DNA of 64,000 nt from assembly GCA_019429255.1 (NCBI GenBank), contig JAHYIY010000003.1, forward strand, positions 81,656 to 145,655. Direction: 5' to 3'. The DNA comes from Desulfuromonadales bacterium. Its GTDB lineage: Bacteria; Desulfobacterota; Desulfuromonadia; Desulfuromonadales; Geopsychrobacteraceae. Of the stretch, positions 17,523 through 26,156 are shown piece by piece (within the stretch, counting starts at the first letter, position 1; every line of letters begins with the position of its first letter). A model generated the notes under the pieces. That model was not told where the DNA came from. It saw only the letters and a list, made by a program, of their open reading frames with translations, and ran no database searches. The position numbers were made by a program, and so were the translations under genes.

Positions 17523-17882
17523 ATGCGAGTCATCATTCTACTGTTCCTCATCTTTTTGACTGGCTGTGCCAGTCGTGGCACTCTGGTCTGGCAACATTCC
17601 GAAGGCTATGGCGACCAGCAATTACAACAGGCACAAAAAGAGTGTCGCCAAATCGCTCAACGCGAGGCTCGCTACCCCTACCCCTACTATTATTACGGCG
17701 ATTCCCTCTTCCCTTTCTATCGCCCTTTTTATTATCAGGATAGGCATTATTATGCTGAAGATTGGATCTGGCGCGATCACTTTACGCAAATGCGCTACCA
17801 GGAAGAGTTAAGCAGACTCTACCGCGTCTGCATGGAGGCTAAAGGGTGGCGGCTGGTCCGCCTCCCCCCGGCGGGAGCCTGA
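17523..17882 (+). CDS. Small tyrosine-rich lipoprotein of unknown function
   Basis: 119 residues from the ATG at 17523, which has GGTGGAG six bases upstream. Residues 1-15 form a lipoprotein signal with lipobox L-T-G-C15. The mature part has a Tyr/Pro/Phe-rich segment at about 54-80 ('YPYPYYYYGD') and ends with a Cys-containing helix 'LYRVCMEAKGW', a pattern common in small surface lipoproteins whose final Cys may pair with an earlier one (Cys near 40). It is probably outer-membrane attached. I cannot assign a function. It is a single gene with its own promoter, convergent with the glycosylase gene. Confidence 0.75.
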   Translation: MRVIILLFLIFLTGCASRGTLVWQHSEGYGDQQLQQAQKECRQIAQREARYPYPYYYYGDSLFPFYRPFYYQDRHYYAEDWIWRDHFTQMRYQEELSRLYRVCMEAKGWRLVRLPPAGA

Positions 17883-17953
17883 TATTAATCTCTGCAACCC
17901 CATCCTGCACCCCCCACCGAACACCAGCAATTTTCTATTGCCTGGCGTCTTTA

Positions 17954-18688
17954 TTAGTCTGCTTGCCGGATTTTTGCTGATTCCAGCCGTTTTTTTACCT
18001 CTTTCATATCCTCCCAGACCAGTTTTTTTTCTGCTGGTGACCGGAGCAGATATGCCGGATGAAAGGTCGGCATCAGCGCTGACCCGGCATAAGTATACCA
18101 ATGACCACGCAAGCGACTGATCGGTGTCTCGACCCCTAACAGGGTCTGGCTGGCAAAGCGTCCCAACGCCACAATAACCTTGGGTTTCAGCAGTGCCGGC
18201 TGGCGCTTGAGATAGGGCTCACAAGCCGCGACTTCGTTAGTAAGGGGATCACGATTTACCGGGGGACGGCACTTGATCAGATTGCAGATATAGACATCTT
18301 CAGGTGACAACCCCATGGCAAACAGAATGCGTTTCAGCAATTGCCCTGCTTCACCAACAAAGGGCAAACCCTGTTGATCCTCTTCGTAACCAGGTGCTTC
18401 ACCAACAAAAACCAGATCGGCTGACGGGTTACCGCGACCAAAAACCACTGTGTTACGTTGTTCGTGCAAGAGGCAAGCGCGGCACTGCTCAACCTCCGCT
18501 TGGAGCTCAGACAAGGACTCCATCATTGGTGTTGGTGGTTCAAAAGCCAAACCCGCAGGGACATTATCTGCACTGTGTGTAGCAACAGCAGGAACAATGG
18601 TGTTAAAACCCAGCTCCAGCAGGTCCTGCAAAAGACTACGTGCCTGGCAGACATGGGTGTAGCATTCGTGGTACAATTTACTTGTCAT
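17954..18688 (-). CDS. Uracil-DNA glycosylase, family 4 (iron-sulfur type)
   Basis: 244 residues from the ATG at 18688; a longer frame starts inside repeat B2 and is rejected. The core has the water-activating motif GEAPG followed by 'EEDQQGLPFVGEAGQLL' and the second motif 'HPAYLL'. Four cysteines in the family 4 arrangement, C-x-x-C ('CRACLL') plus 'CNLIKCRPP' and a further Cys ('AACEP'), can hold the 4Fe-4S cluster. It removes uracil from DNA to start base excision repair. The N-terminal about 70 residues precede the domain and are unassigned, as often seen in this clade. Confidence 0.92.
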   Translation of the reverse strand: MTSKLYHECYTHVCQARSLLQDLLELGFNTIVPAVATHSADNVPAGLAFEPPTPMMESLSELQAEVEQCRACLLHEQRNTVVFGRGNPSADLVFVGEAPGYEEDQQGLPFVGEAGQLLKRILFAMGLSPEDVYICNLIKCRPPVNRDPLTNEVAACEPYLKRQPALLKPKVIVALGRFASQTLLGVETPISRLRGHWYTYAGSALMPTFHPAYLLRSPAEKKLVWEDMKEVKKRLESAKIRQAD

Positions 18689-18721
18689 GAGCGTTTGAGT
18701 CACCTGTCTTGTTGATGAACT

Positions 18722-18892
18722 GAGATGGCGTCGCAAAAACTCACCGACTGCTGCGCCAGTCTAAAGAACAGTCGTCATCGTCTCACTGCTTCGAGGCAGG
18801 TAAGTACGCCTCATTGTTCAACCATGGCGCGCCTTGCAGGTGGGGCTTTGAGCTGAGCCATCCAACCTGATGCTTTTGGCGAAAGCATCAAC
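18722..18892 (-). repeat. Intergenic repeat family B, copy B2
   Basis: The reverse complement matches 13171-13340 along its whole length. It keeps the distal hairpin as 'GATGCTTT' against 'AAAGCATC' and the basal GGCG...CGCC pairing. It lies between the divergent glycosylase and phospholipase genes and would carry both promoters if they lie outside the coding regions. Confidence 0.8.
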
Positions 18893-18916
18893 TTAAATAT
18901 GCATAAAGGGTCGTAC

Positions 18917-19828
18917 ATGTTCCCTTTTTTTATCCTGATCCTGCTGTTTGTTTTCGTCCCAGAACCTGTTTATGCCTGGGGTGCCGGAGTTCATCTGGGT
19001 ACTTGTCTGCGCGTACTGGCGGCGCCGGAGATCTTGCCACAGACGCTGCAGGCCTTACTGGCCGCCTACCCCCTCGACTACCTGTACGGCTGCATCGCTG
19101 CCGACATTACCCTGGGGAAAAAACACACCCATCATCTGGAACATTGCCACAACTGGCGGATCGGGCGCAAAATCCTCGAACGCGGCAAGAATCACGGTCC
19201 TGAAGCAGAAGCATGTGCGTATGGATACCTATCTCATCTGGCTGCCGATACGGTAGCACACAACTATTTTGTCCCCTACAAACTCGCCATGACCTTCAAC
19301 ACCACTTTTCACAATCACGCCTATTGGGAAATCCGCGCCGATATAGGTGTTAAAAAGGAAACCTGGCAGATTGCCCAGCAACTGGCTAAACGCAACAATA
19401 GCAACCTCGACAAGGTCCTCAGCGGATCTATCGCCGATACGATTTTCTCTTTTGGAACCAACAAGCAGATCTTTAATTCGATGATGCTGATCAGTCGCTT
19501 AAATCGTTGGCAAAAGATGGTTGAGACCATCGCAGCCCATTCCCGCTGGCCCTTTGATCGTGCTGAGCACGATGAATATATGGCCCTCGGGCTGGAGGCC
19601 GTGTTTAGCATTCTCAGTGACGAAAAAAGTCCCTACTGGAACGCCGACCCGACCGGCGATCGTGCCCTGACAGCGTCTAACCTGATTCGCAAGAACATGA
19701 AGCTGCTATGGCTCGACGGCAAACTGGAACAGGAAGATTCTGATCTGATTCTGCAGGAATTGCGCACCCGCTTCAAGCTCGGCATCACTAATCCCGATGA
19801 GATTCTGCCGTTATTTACCGTCGTTTAA
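18917..19828 (+). CDS. Exported zinc-dependent phospholipase C-like protein
   Basis: 303 residues from the ATG at 18917 (AAAGGG six bases upstream); an ATG at 18899 lacks a ribosome site. A signal peptide (about 1-20) is followed by 'AWGAGVHLGT': the residue after the likely cleavage site is Trp, which in bacterial Zn-PLC coordinates zinc through the new N-terminus. Further ligand-like residues are 'CIAADI', 'HHLEHCHNW' and 'YLSHLAADTVAHNYFVP'. Probably it hydrolyses phospholipids or another phosphodiester outside the cytoplasm. Its last 4 bases overlap the convergent coaBC gene end. Confidence 0.82.
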   Translation: MFPFFILILLFVFVPEPVYAWGAGVHLGTCLRVLAAPEILPQTLQALLAAYPLDYLYGCIAADITLGKKHTHHLEHCHNWRIGRKILERGKNHGPEAEACAYGYLSHLAADTVAHNYFVPYKLAMTFNTTFHNHAYWEIRADIGVKKETWQIAQQLAKRNNSNLDKVLSGSIADTIFSFGTNKQIFNSMMLISRLNRWQKMVETIAAHSRWPFDRAEHDEYMALGLEAVFSILSDEKSPYWNADPTGDRALTASNLIRKNMKLLWLDGKLEQEDSDLILQELRTRFKLGITNPDEILPLFTVV

Positions 19829-21030
19829 CGTGCCTGATCTTTCTGCCAGGCGGCAGAAATACGATCCAGCAATTGCTCGGCCACATCGGCTTTGCTCATC
19901 AACTCAAGATCTTCCATGCGCCCATCAGGGTAGAGAAAACGCACAATATTGGTTTCCACATCAAAACCGGCCCCCGGTGCTGACACATCGTTGGCAACGA
20001 TCATATCAAGGTTTTTACTGACCAGTTTTTGCCTTGCATGTTCCAGCAGTTTTTCAGTTTCTGCGGCAAAACCGACAAGGAACTGCCTGTCTTTACGTCG
20101 ACCCAGTTCAGCAAGAATATCCGGAGTTCTTTCCAGTTCGAGACTCATGTCAGCAAATTTTTTCTTCATTTTTTGTTGCCGTCGCAGCACCGGACGATAA
20201 TCGGCAACCGCCGCTGCCTTGATGACCACATGAGCATCAGCAAAACGATCGATTATCACATCGTACATCTGCTGGGCAGAAACAACCGCAACCACCTCCA
20301 CCCCGACAGGGGGTTTGAGCTGCCCCGGCCCCGCCACCAGGGTCACCTCGGCCCCACGCCGACGGGCAGCTGCTGCAATGGCGAACCCCATGCGGCCGGA
20401 AGAGTGATTGGTCAGGTAACGCACCGGATCGATCTCCTCACGGGTCGGACCGGCGCTGACGATGATTCGACAACCCGCCAGGTTCTTGGTGGTCAGGATA
20501 TCTTCGGCAGCAACAACAATATCCTGCGGTTCAGGCATTTTTCCCTGCCCGGTCCAGCCACAGGCAAGTTCACCACATATCGGTTCAAGCAAATGATAAC
20601 CGACATCACGCAGAATTTTTGCGTTACGCTGATACAGCGGATTTTCGTACATATTGGTGTTCATTGCCGGAACCACCAGCACCGGCGCCTTGGTTGCCAT
20701 GACCGTGGTTGTCAACAGATCATCGGCCAGCCCCTGGGCAATTTTGCCGACAAGGTTGGCTGTTGCCGGTGCAAGGATAAACAGATCGGCGCGATCTGCC
20801 AGGGAAATATGGCCAATTTCCTGCTCCTGGTAAAGATTAAACAGTTCAGTATGAACCGGTTGCCCAGAGAGGGTTTGAAAGGTTAACGGCGTTACAAATT
20901 CGCAGGCCGAGCGGGTCATGACAACATGAACCCTGGCGCCGGCCTTGGTCAGCAGGCGCAACAGTTCAACCGCTTTGTAGACGGCAATGCCACCGCTGAC
21001 GCCAAGTATAATGGTTTTGCCCTTTAGCAT
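19825..21030 (-). CDS. coaBC: Bifunctional phosphopantothenoylcysteine decarboxylase/phosphopantothenate-cysteine ligase
   Basis: 401 residues. The N-terminal CoaC flavoprotein half (1-180) has 'GVSGGIAVYKAVELLR', the catalytic His region 'IGHISLADRAD' and 'PAMNTNMYENP'. The C-terminal CoaB half (185-400) has 'VSAGPTREEIDPVRYLTNHSSGRMG' in blocks and 'KAAAVADYRP'. It makes 4'-phosphopantetheine from 4'-phosphopantothenate, cysteine and CTP for CoA synthesis. AAGG precedes the ATG by 7 bases. It is last in a minus-strand cluster with the MBL, YhaM-like and FAD genes. Confidence 0.97.
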   Translation of the reverse strand: MLKGKTIILGVSGGIAVYKAVELLRLLTKAGARVHVVMTRSACEFVTPLTFQTLSGQPVHTELFNLYQEQEIGHISLADRADLFILAPATANLVGKIAQGLADDLLTTTVMATKAPVLVVPAMNTNMYENPLYQRNAKILRDVGYHLLEPICGELACGWTGQGKMPEPQDIVVAAEDILTTKNLAGCRIIVSAGPTREEIDPVRYLTNHSSGRMGFAIAAAARRRGAEVTLVAGPGQLKPPVGVEVVAVVSAQQMYDVIIDRFADAHVVIKAAAVADYRPVLRRQQKMKKKFADMSLELERTPDILAELGRRKDRQFLVGFAAETEKLLEHARQKLVSKNLDMIVANDVSAPGAGFDVETNIVRFLYPDGRMEDLELMSKADVAEQLLDRISAAWQKDQAR

Positions 21031-21040
21031 CTGTAAGCCT

Positions 21041-21661
21041 TTAGGTCAAAAAGGGATTATAGCGCTTTTCCTGACCGATCGTCGTCGCCGGACCATGGCC
21101 GGGATAAACTTTGGTTTTATCGGCCAGACACAAAAGTTTTTCTTTAATATTGTTAATCAGTTGTTGATGGTTGCCGCCCGGAAGATCAGTACGACCAATC
21201 GATCCGCTGAACAGGGTATCGCCAACAAACAGACAGTCACCAACATGCAGGCAAACACCACCGGGCGAATGTCCCGGGGTATGAATGACTCTGATCGACA
21301 AGTCTCCAAGTAGGATCATTTCCCCATCCGTCAATAACCGAGTCGGTTTCGGCGAACTGCTGGTAGACAGGCCAAACAAGGCAGCATGCTCGGCAGCGCG
21401 CTCTAATAAGGGGGCATCATCCTGATGGATCAGCAGCTCGCAACCGGTTTTGTCAATCAGTGACCGATTAGCACCGATATGATCAAAGTGGCCATGGGTG
21501 TTGATCACCATGGTGAGGGTCAAATCATGCCGGCGCACGATCTCCAGGATGCTTTCAACATTGCCGCCGGGATCAACCACCGCAGCTTTGCCGGTATTTT
21601 CACTGCCGACAATATAGCAATTTACCTCGAGAGGACCGGTCGGCAGACTGGTCAATATCAT
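21041..21661 (-). CDS. Metallo-beta-lactamase fold hydrolase (glyoxalase II-like)
   Basis: 206 residues from the ATG at 21661, preceded by AAGGAG. It carries the T-H-x-H-x-D-H metal motif ('NTHGHFDHIG'), a downstream His in 'HTPGHSPGGVCL', and 'YPGHGPATTIGQE' at the end. Its small size and lack of the glyoxalase C-terminal helical domain fit the YcbL-like subgroup, which can hydrolyse S-lactoylglutathione or other thioesters. The substrate is not determined. The start codon shares one base with the upstream YhaM-like stop, implying translational coupling. Confidence 0.9.
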   Translation of the reverse strand: MILTSLPTGPLEVNCYIVGSENTGKAAVVDPGGNVESILEIVRRHDLTLTMVINTHGHFDHIGANRSLIDKTGCELLIHQDDAPLLERAAEHAALFGLSTSSSPKPTRLLTDGEMILLGDLSIRVIHTPGHSPGGVCLHVGDCLFVGDTLFSGSIGRTDLPGGNHQQLINNIKEKLLCLADKTKVYPGHGPATTIGQEKRYNPFLT

Positions 21662-22797
21662 CAATTTTCTCCTTTTTCATTCATCAGCGAAAACAGATCG
21701 AGATTCCGGTTTTTCAACTGTTCACCCAGGGTTGCTCCTAACGGGCGATCATGACGACGGTCACGCCGACTGTCGAGCCGCTCTTTTGTTGCTGATGGAG
21801 CAGGTGTTGCTCCTGGTTGCGGCAGTTCGGACGGCAGAACCGCCTCTTCGCTTTCGTACCCCATATAGAAATAACGATCAAAAAGCCGATGATAGGATGT
21901 CCACCCTTGGGACTGCTGTTCTTTTTCAACATGTAACTGTACAGCGTTGATTTTTGAGTCCAGATCATCAATAAAATTGAGGATAACCGCTTCGAGAAAT
22001 TTTGGCCGTTTAGGCGAGCCAAAGTCATATTGGCCATGGTGTGATAACAACAAATGTTTGATCATCATTGACAGTTCGGTTGGAAAGCCGGGAATGGCGC
22101 GCACCTGGTCTTCAATCATCTGCACACCAATAACAATATGACCGAGCAATTTTCCCTCATCAGTGTAACCGAAGGAACGATCAAAGGATAATTCCATCAC
22201 CTTGCCGACATCATGAAGCATGGCACCACTGATCAGCAGATCCCGATTAACCTGGGGGTAGCGTTTGGCGACATCAAGGGCAAGGGCCGCCACCGCCAGG
22301 GAATGTTCGAGCAGACCACCAATATAGGTATGGTGCATCGACTTTGCCGCTGGTGCCCGTGAATAGAGGCGGTAAAATTCCGGGTCGTCAAAAAAGGCGC
22401 GCAACAAATCCCTTATGTAGGGATTTTTCAGCGAACCAAGTAACTGGTCAAGCTCACCTCGCATTTCTTCGGCAGAACGACTGCTGACCGGAAGAAAGTC
22501 GCCGATATCGACAGATTCTTCAGCAATTTTTTCAAGTTGTTGTACAACCAGCTGCATTTTTCCCATATAAACACTGGCTTTGGCATCAACGCGAATAAAG
22601 TCGTCAGCAGCAAACAGGCTTGACAGTTCATCGATACGATCCCAGACCTTGGCTTCGACTTCGCCGGTTTTGTCCATTAATTTGAGGGTCATATAGGGTT
22701 TGCCGTTTTTTGCCATGGCGGTGATCTTGTCACGCACCAGAAAAATGCTGTTGACGCGATCTCGTTCTTTAATTTGATTGACGTATATTTCTTTCAC
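21661..22797 (-). CDS. YhaM-like 3'-5' exoribonuclease (OB fold plus HD domain)
   Basis: 378 residues. The N-terminal OB-fold nucleic-acid-binding domain (about 10-95) begins 'QIKERDRVNSIFLVRDK'. The HD hydrolase domain (about 150-320) has 'HHTYIGGLLEHSL', 'GAMLHDVGK' and a distal 'LLLSHHGQYDFGSP'. This is the domain order of Bacillus YhaM and Staphylococcus Cbf1, Mn-dependent exonucleases on RNA and single-stranded DNA. The C-terminal about 50 residues are basic and probably disordered. It overlaps the FAD-protein stop by 4 bases and is coupled to the MBL gene. Confidence 0.9.
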   Translation of the reverse strand: MKEIYVNQIKERDRVNSIFLVRDKITAMAKNGKPYMTLKLMDKTGEVEAKVWDRIDELSSLFAADDFIRVDAKASVYMGKMQLVVQQLEKIAEESVDIGDFLPVSSRSAEEMRGELDQLLGSLKNPYIRDLLRAFFDDPEFYRLYSRAPAAKSMHHTYIGGLLEHSLAVAALALDVAKRYPQVNRDLLISGAMLHDVGKVMELSFDRSFGYTDEGKLLGHIVIGVQMIEDQVRAIPGFPTELSMMIKHLLLSHHGQYDFGSPKRPKFLEAVILNFIDDLDSKINAVQLHVEKEQQSQGWTSYHRLFDRYFYMGYESEEAVLPSELPQPGATPAPSATKERLDSRRDRRHDRPLGATLGEQLKNRNLDLFSLMNEKGEN

Positions 22798-24389
22798 CTG
22801 GTCCTCATCTGTGTCTGTGCTGAATGTAAAATATGAACTGCCGTATTCAGGCCATCAAGGGCAGCACTCATGATCCCTCCGGCATAGCCGGCGCCTTCTC
22901 CGGCAGGAAACAGGCCGCGATGGCTGAGTGATTCTCCTGTTGCATCACGCAGGATGCGTAAGGGAGCGGAAGTTCGCGTCTCGACGCCGATCAGGGTTGC
23001 CTCCTCACTGACAAAACCACGCATCTTGCGATTAAAGTATGGTAGCGCACGACGTAAGCCGTTGGCAACGTAAGGAGGCAAACAGTCATCAAGGTTCGCG
23101 TGAACAACGTTGGGACGACAACTTGAATGCAGACGCCCACCGCGGCCATGGAGAAATTCCAGCAGTGGTTGCGCCGGAGCACGCCAACCGGGTTCTCCTG
23201 CCTGCCAGGCTGCCCGTTCCCAGCGTCGCTGAAACTCCATCCCGGCCAACACATCATGATCATCGAAATCAGCGGGGGTTACGGTTACCACCAGCGCGCT
23301 ATTAGATAAAGGGGCATCGCGGCGATAATCACTCATGCCGTTGACCACTACACCGCCGGCTTCAGAGGCAGCGTTGATAACCGTACCGCCAGGGCACATG
23401 CAGAAGGAATAGATACCACGACCGCTGTCAGGATCATTCCAGGTTAAACGATAGTCGGCCGCCGGCAGCAAAGGATGATCAGCCAAACCATATTGAATCT
23501 GATTAATCAATTCCCGGGGATGTTCAACCCTTACACCGATAGCAAAAGGTTTGGGTTCAAGTTTGACACCGGCAGTTGCCAGCATCTGATAGGTATCGCG
23601 GGCACTATGCCCCGGAGCCAAGACCAGCCGGTCACAAGACAGCTGCTCGTCATGGTTGACCACGGCCGCCACAACGCGTCCCTGACTCATGGTAAAATTG
23701 GTCAGTGTGCTTAAAAAGCGGACATGGACACCTAAATCCGTCAACTGCCGGCGAAAGTGGATAAGTACTTGCCGTAAACGATCACTACCAATGTGGGGTT
23801 TGGCCTGGTAGAGAATATCAGCCGGTGCACCCATAGCAACCAGGCTGGCCAAAATACGGCTGATACCTGGATGATTCAGCCTGGTGGTCAATTTGCCATC
23901 AGAAAATGTGCCTGCGCCACCTTCGCCAAATTGCACATTGCTGTTGTCATCCAGAATACCCTCAGCCCAGAAACGTCGCACATCCAGCAAGCGCTGCTCG
24001 ACCGGTTTGCCACGCTCGAGCAATGTGACCTGACAGCCACTTTCCGCAAGCGTCAAAGCACAAAAAAGTCCGGCCGGCCCCATCCCAGCGACAACAACAT
24101 GAAGCGGTTGTGCCGCCTTATCAATAATCAGCGGGACATCCTCAATCGACTGTTCGAGCTTTAGACAGGAACCAAATTCAGCTAAAAACCTTTCTTCATT
24201 CTTTACTTCAATCTCAACAGTATAAACTCTCAATATGCGTGATTTTTTGCGGGCATCAATACCTTTGCGTAGAATTTTCCAGTGCTGAATCTGATCCGCT
24301 TGACAGCCGAGCACAGTAGCGATTTTGTTACCGAGATGCGCTTCCTCTTCGTTCAGTTCAAGGGTCAGATCCCGAATCCGCAATGCCAT
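22794..24389 (-). CDS. FAD-dependent oxidoreductase of unknown substrate
   Basis: 531 residues from the ATG at 24389 (AGGA five bases upstream). After a small alpha/beta N-terminal domain (about 1-80), a dinucleotide-binding site appears: 'VVVAGMGPAGLFCALTLAESG' in two parts, with 'LLERG' ending the second strand. Further on lie 'GEGGAGTFSDGKL', 'LAPGHSARDT' and a final 'FPAGEGAGYAGGIMSAALDG', the last FAD motif. This is the conserved 'FAD-dependent dehydrogenase' group common in anaerobes and plastids, with no proven reaction. It is the first gene of the cluster ending in coaBC; a diverged family A element sits upstream. Confidence 0.88.
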   Translation of the reverse strand: MALRIRDLTLELNEEEAHLGNKIATVLGCQADQIQHWKILRKGIDARKKSRILRVYTVEIEVKNEERFLAEFGSCLKLEQSIEDVPLIIDKAAQPLHVVVAGMGPAGLFCALTLAESGCQVTLLERGKPVEQRLLDVRRFWAEGILDDNSNVQFGEGGAGTFSDGKLTTRLNHPGISRILASLVAMGAPADILYQAKPHIGSDRLRQVLIHFRRQLTDLGVHVRFLSTLTNFTMSQGRVVAAVVNHDEQLSCDRLVLAPGHSARDTYQMLATAGVKLEPKPFAIGVRVEHPRELINQIQYGLADHPLLPAADYRLTWNDPDSGRGIYSFCMCPGGTVINAASEAGGVVVNGMSDYRRDAPLSNSALVVTVTPADFDDHDVLAGMEFQRRWERAAWQAGEPGWRAPAQPLLEFLHGRGGRLHSSCRPNVVHANLDDCLPPYVANGLRRALPYFNRKMRGFVSEEATLIGVETRTSAPLRILRDATGESLSHRGLFPAGEGAGYAGGIMSAALDGLNTAVHILHSAQTQMRTR

Positions 24390-24456
24390 ATCAGTCCTAA
24401 AACGCAACCAGAAGGTCAAAAGCAGGTGATTATTCAGCACCCACTTTGTACGGCAT

Positions 24457-24549
24457 TGGGTCTATCATGACAAGGGTGTCTGTCGACATGGACGGCGACA
24501 GTCGAACGGCCCTGGATGGCGCAAAGTGTCCCTTGGCGTGATAGACCCA
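24457..24549. repeat. 93-bp inverted-repeat element, diverged relative of family A
   Basis: Perfect 11-bp termini 'TGGGTCTATCA' and 'TGATAGACCCA' bound the element. Inside are an AAGGG/CCCTT pair, a CTGTCG...CGACAG hairpin around 'ACATGGACGG', and 'CCTGGATGGCGC'. The order CAAGGGTGT - TGTCG - ATGGACGGCGACA - GGATG - CCCTTG is the interior order of family A, but the termini differ. It lies between the FAD-protein and UspA genes, next to a separate rho-independent terminator. Confidence 0.7.
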
Positions 24550-24569
24550 GTCCCATGTTCAACAGATAC

Positions 24570-24594
24570 AAAAAGAGCAGCCTTGCGGCTGCTC
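24570..24594 (-). terminator. Rho-independent terminator of the uspA-type gene
   Basis: Stem GAGCAGCC / GGCTGCTC (24575-24582 and 24587-24594) with a 4-base loop, followed by TTTTT on the minus strand. It lies 37 bases after the UspA stop. Confidence 0.85.
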
Positions 24595-24631
24595 GGTTGA
24601 ACGATATTTATAGAGCGCTAAGGTCGATCTG

Positions 24632-25081
24632 TCAATCATTCTGCAAACGCACGGTAAGAACAGGCAGTGGCGATTTGCGTACCACCTTTTCTGCGGTGCT
24701 GCCAAAGAGAACATGGTCGAGACCAGTACGTCCGTGGGTTCCCAGAACAATCAGGTCAGCCGCAAGTTCCTGTGCCTGATGGATAATCTTTTCATAGGGC
24801 AGTCCCGGCACAATAACCGTTTCATAATTCTCGTAGTTACCCAAATGCTGCCGGCAGAAGCTTTCCATCAGTTTTTTTGCCCCTTGCTCAATCTCTTCTT
24901 CGAGCTTTTCAAAAGATATATGCGGGACATAAAAACCGCGCAGATCGACCGGTTCGTTGATGACATGAAGCAGAATCAGCCGTGCTGAATATTTATTGGC
25001 CATATTCAATGCCAATTGAAAAGCGTTGTTGGAACTTTCAGAAAAATCGACGGCAACCAGAATGGCAGTAAAGTCTTTCAT
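24632..25081 (-). CDS. Universal stress protein (UspA family)
   Basis: 149 residues from the ATG at 25081, which has GGAGG at good spacing. It begins with the Usp strand 'ILVAVDFSESSNNAF' and ends with 'GTHGRTGLDHVLFGSTAEKVVRKSPLPVL', shown here as the G-x2-G-x9-G-(S/T) ATP-binding signature read in blocks. It therefore looks like an ATP-binding Usp. Such proteins are induced by starvation or stress, with no general biochemical role. It is a single gene with its own terminator. Confidence 0.93.
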   Translation of the reverse strand: MKDFTAILVAVDFSESSNNAFQLALNMANKYSARLILLHVINEPVDLRGFYVPHISFEKLEEEIEQGAKKLMESFCRQHLGNYENYETVIVPGLPYEKIIHQAQELAADLIVLGTHGRTGLDHVLFGSTAEKVVRKSPLPVLTVRLQND

Positions 25082-25120
25082 GCTGACCTCCTCGCTTAAA
25101 GATGACGCATTAACTGACAA

Positions 25121-25371
25121 TCAGACACTTGAAATTGTAGCATTGAAACGCTGCCTGTCAAGGCACCTTTAGTAACCTTCGCCCGGAAATACCACCGAAA
25201 TTACAAGTAGTTTTTTTTGCTGTTTCAGCACCAGAGACGGTGAATGCCGGCTTGGCAGCCATCACTATTTCTCAATCTTGCGCGCAGAATCGTTGCATGA
25301 ATCCATGTGTCTGCATGCCGGCATTAAAGGCCAGGGAGCGAAGCATCACAAAAAACACTTGTTTCAGGCAG
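25121..25371. other. Intergenic stretch with a distant inverted repeat
   Basis: 250 bases between uspA and the TPR lipoprotein gene. No convincing gene. AATGCCGGC (near 25240) and GCCGGCATT (near 25317) form a perfect 9-bp inverted repeat with about 70 bases between. The uspA promoter should lie at its left end, since uspA starts there on the minus strand. Confidence 0.4.
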
Positions 25372-26136
25372 TTATTCTTGAGGAAGAGTTTTGATCAGCT
25401 CTGCAGCCATTCTGCCTTCGTCTGAATCGGGAACAAAATTGGTAATAATCTCTAGTTGTTGCCTTGCTCCTGAATAGTTGCCGTCACGCAGGAACAGTAC
25501 CGCCAAACGATAACGGGCCTGCACCAGTTCCGGTGCCAGCTCGATAGTGCGACGCAAGGCTACTTTTTCCAGAGTTGTTTCTTCGGTCAAACGATATACT
25601 TCGGCCTGATAGTAATGGGCCGGGGCAAAGTTCGCCATCATCATGATCGCCTCGCGAAAAGCTTGCAGGGCCGAAGCATAGTCACCTTGTTGCAAAAAAG
25701 CGTACCCCTTACCGGTCATGGCAATGTGGGTACTGTCAAAAAGAAGGTTATTAGCAGCACGATCAAAATAGATAATTGCCTTATCCCACTCTTCCATGAC
25801 CAGGTAAAGATTAGCCAGGTTGTTCTCATAACGTGGATCATTAGTGGAAAGCCTTATCGCCTCCAAGTAATGAGTTTCAGCCTCCCGATAGGCACGACGC
25901 TCCTGATAGGCCTGTGCCAGGGATGCGCGAATGGCGGCATTGGCAGCATCGAGCTCAACCGCCTGGAGCAGCTCACGCAGCGCCGCACTGGGATTATTTG
26001 CCTGCAAATGGGCCTCTGCCAGTTTGTGGTGCACATCGGCTTGATGACGGTTTTCAGCCATACGATTGGTCGTGCCGGCACATCCGGTAAGAACAAGCAC
26101 AGCAACCAGTAGAAAACCAGGCAGATTTTTTGTCAT
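25372..26136 (-). CDS. TPR-repeat lipoprotein (PilF/PilW-like)
   Basis: 254 residues from the ATG at 26136 (GGAG nine bases upstream). A signal peptide ends in lipobox L-T-G-C. The mature protein is a chain of tetratricopeptide repeats, for example 'HHKLAEAHLQANNPSAALREL', read as alternating helices, then 'ASLAQAYQERRAYREAE', 'NNLANLYLVMEEWDKAI' and two more, about six repeats in all. The architecture matches PilF/PilW pilotins that help assemble type IV pilus secretins, but no pilus gene is in the window, so this is a family resemblance. It follows a gene of unknown function by 20 bases. Confidence 0.82.
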   Translation of the reverse strand: MTKNLPGFLLVAVLVLTGCAGTTNRMAENRHQADVHHKLAEAHLQANNPSAALRELLQAVELDAANAAIRASLAQAYQERRAYREAETHYLEAIRLSTNDPRYENNLANLYLVMEEWDKAIIYFDRAANNLLFDSTHIAMTGKGYAFLQQGDYASALQAFREAIMMMANFAPAHYYQAEVYRLTEETTLEKVALRRTIELAPELVQARYRLAVLFLRDGNYSGARQQLEIITNFVPDSDEGRMAAELIKTLPQE

Positions 26137-26156
26137 AGAGAGGTACTCCAATGGGG

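Noticed and set aside
18689..18736. Longer N-terminus for the uracil-DNA glycosylase
   Set aside because: It begins inside repeat B2 and lacks a ribosome site; the ATG at 18688 is simpler.
20029..20886. Plus-strand frame of 285 codons inside coaBC
   Set aside because: Antisense to coaBC; His/Arg/Gln-rich composition with no domain, typical of a shadow frame.
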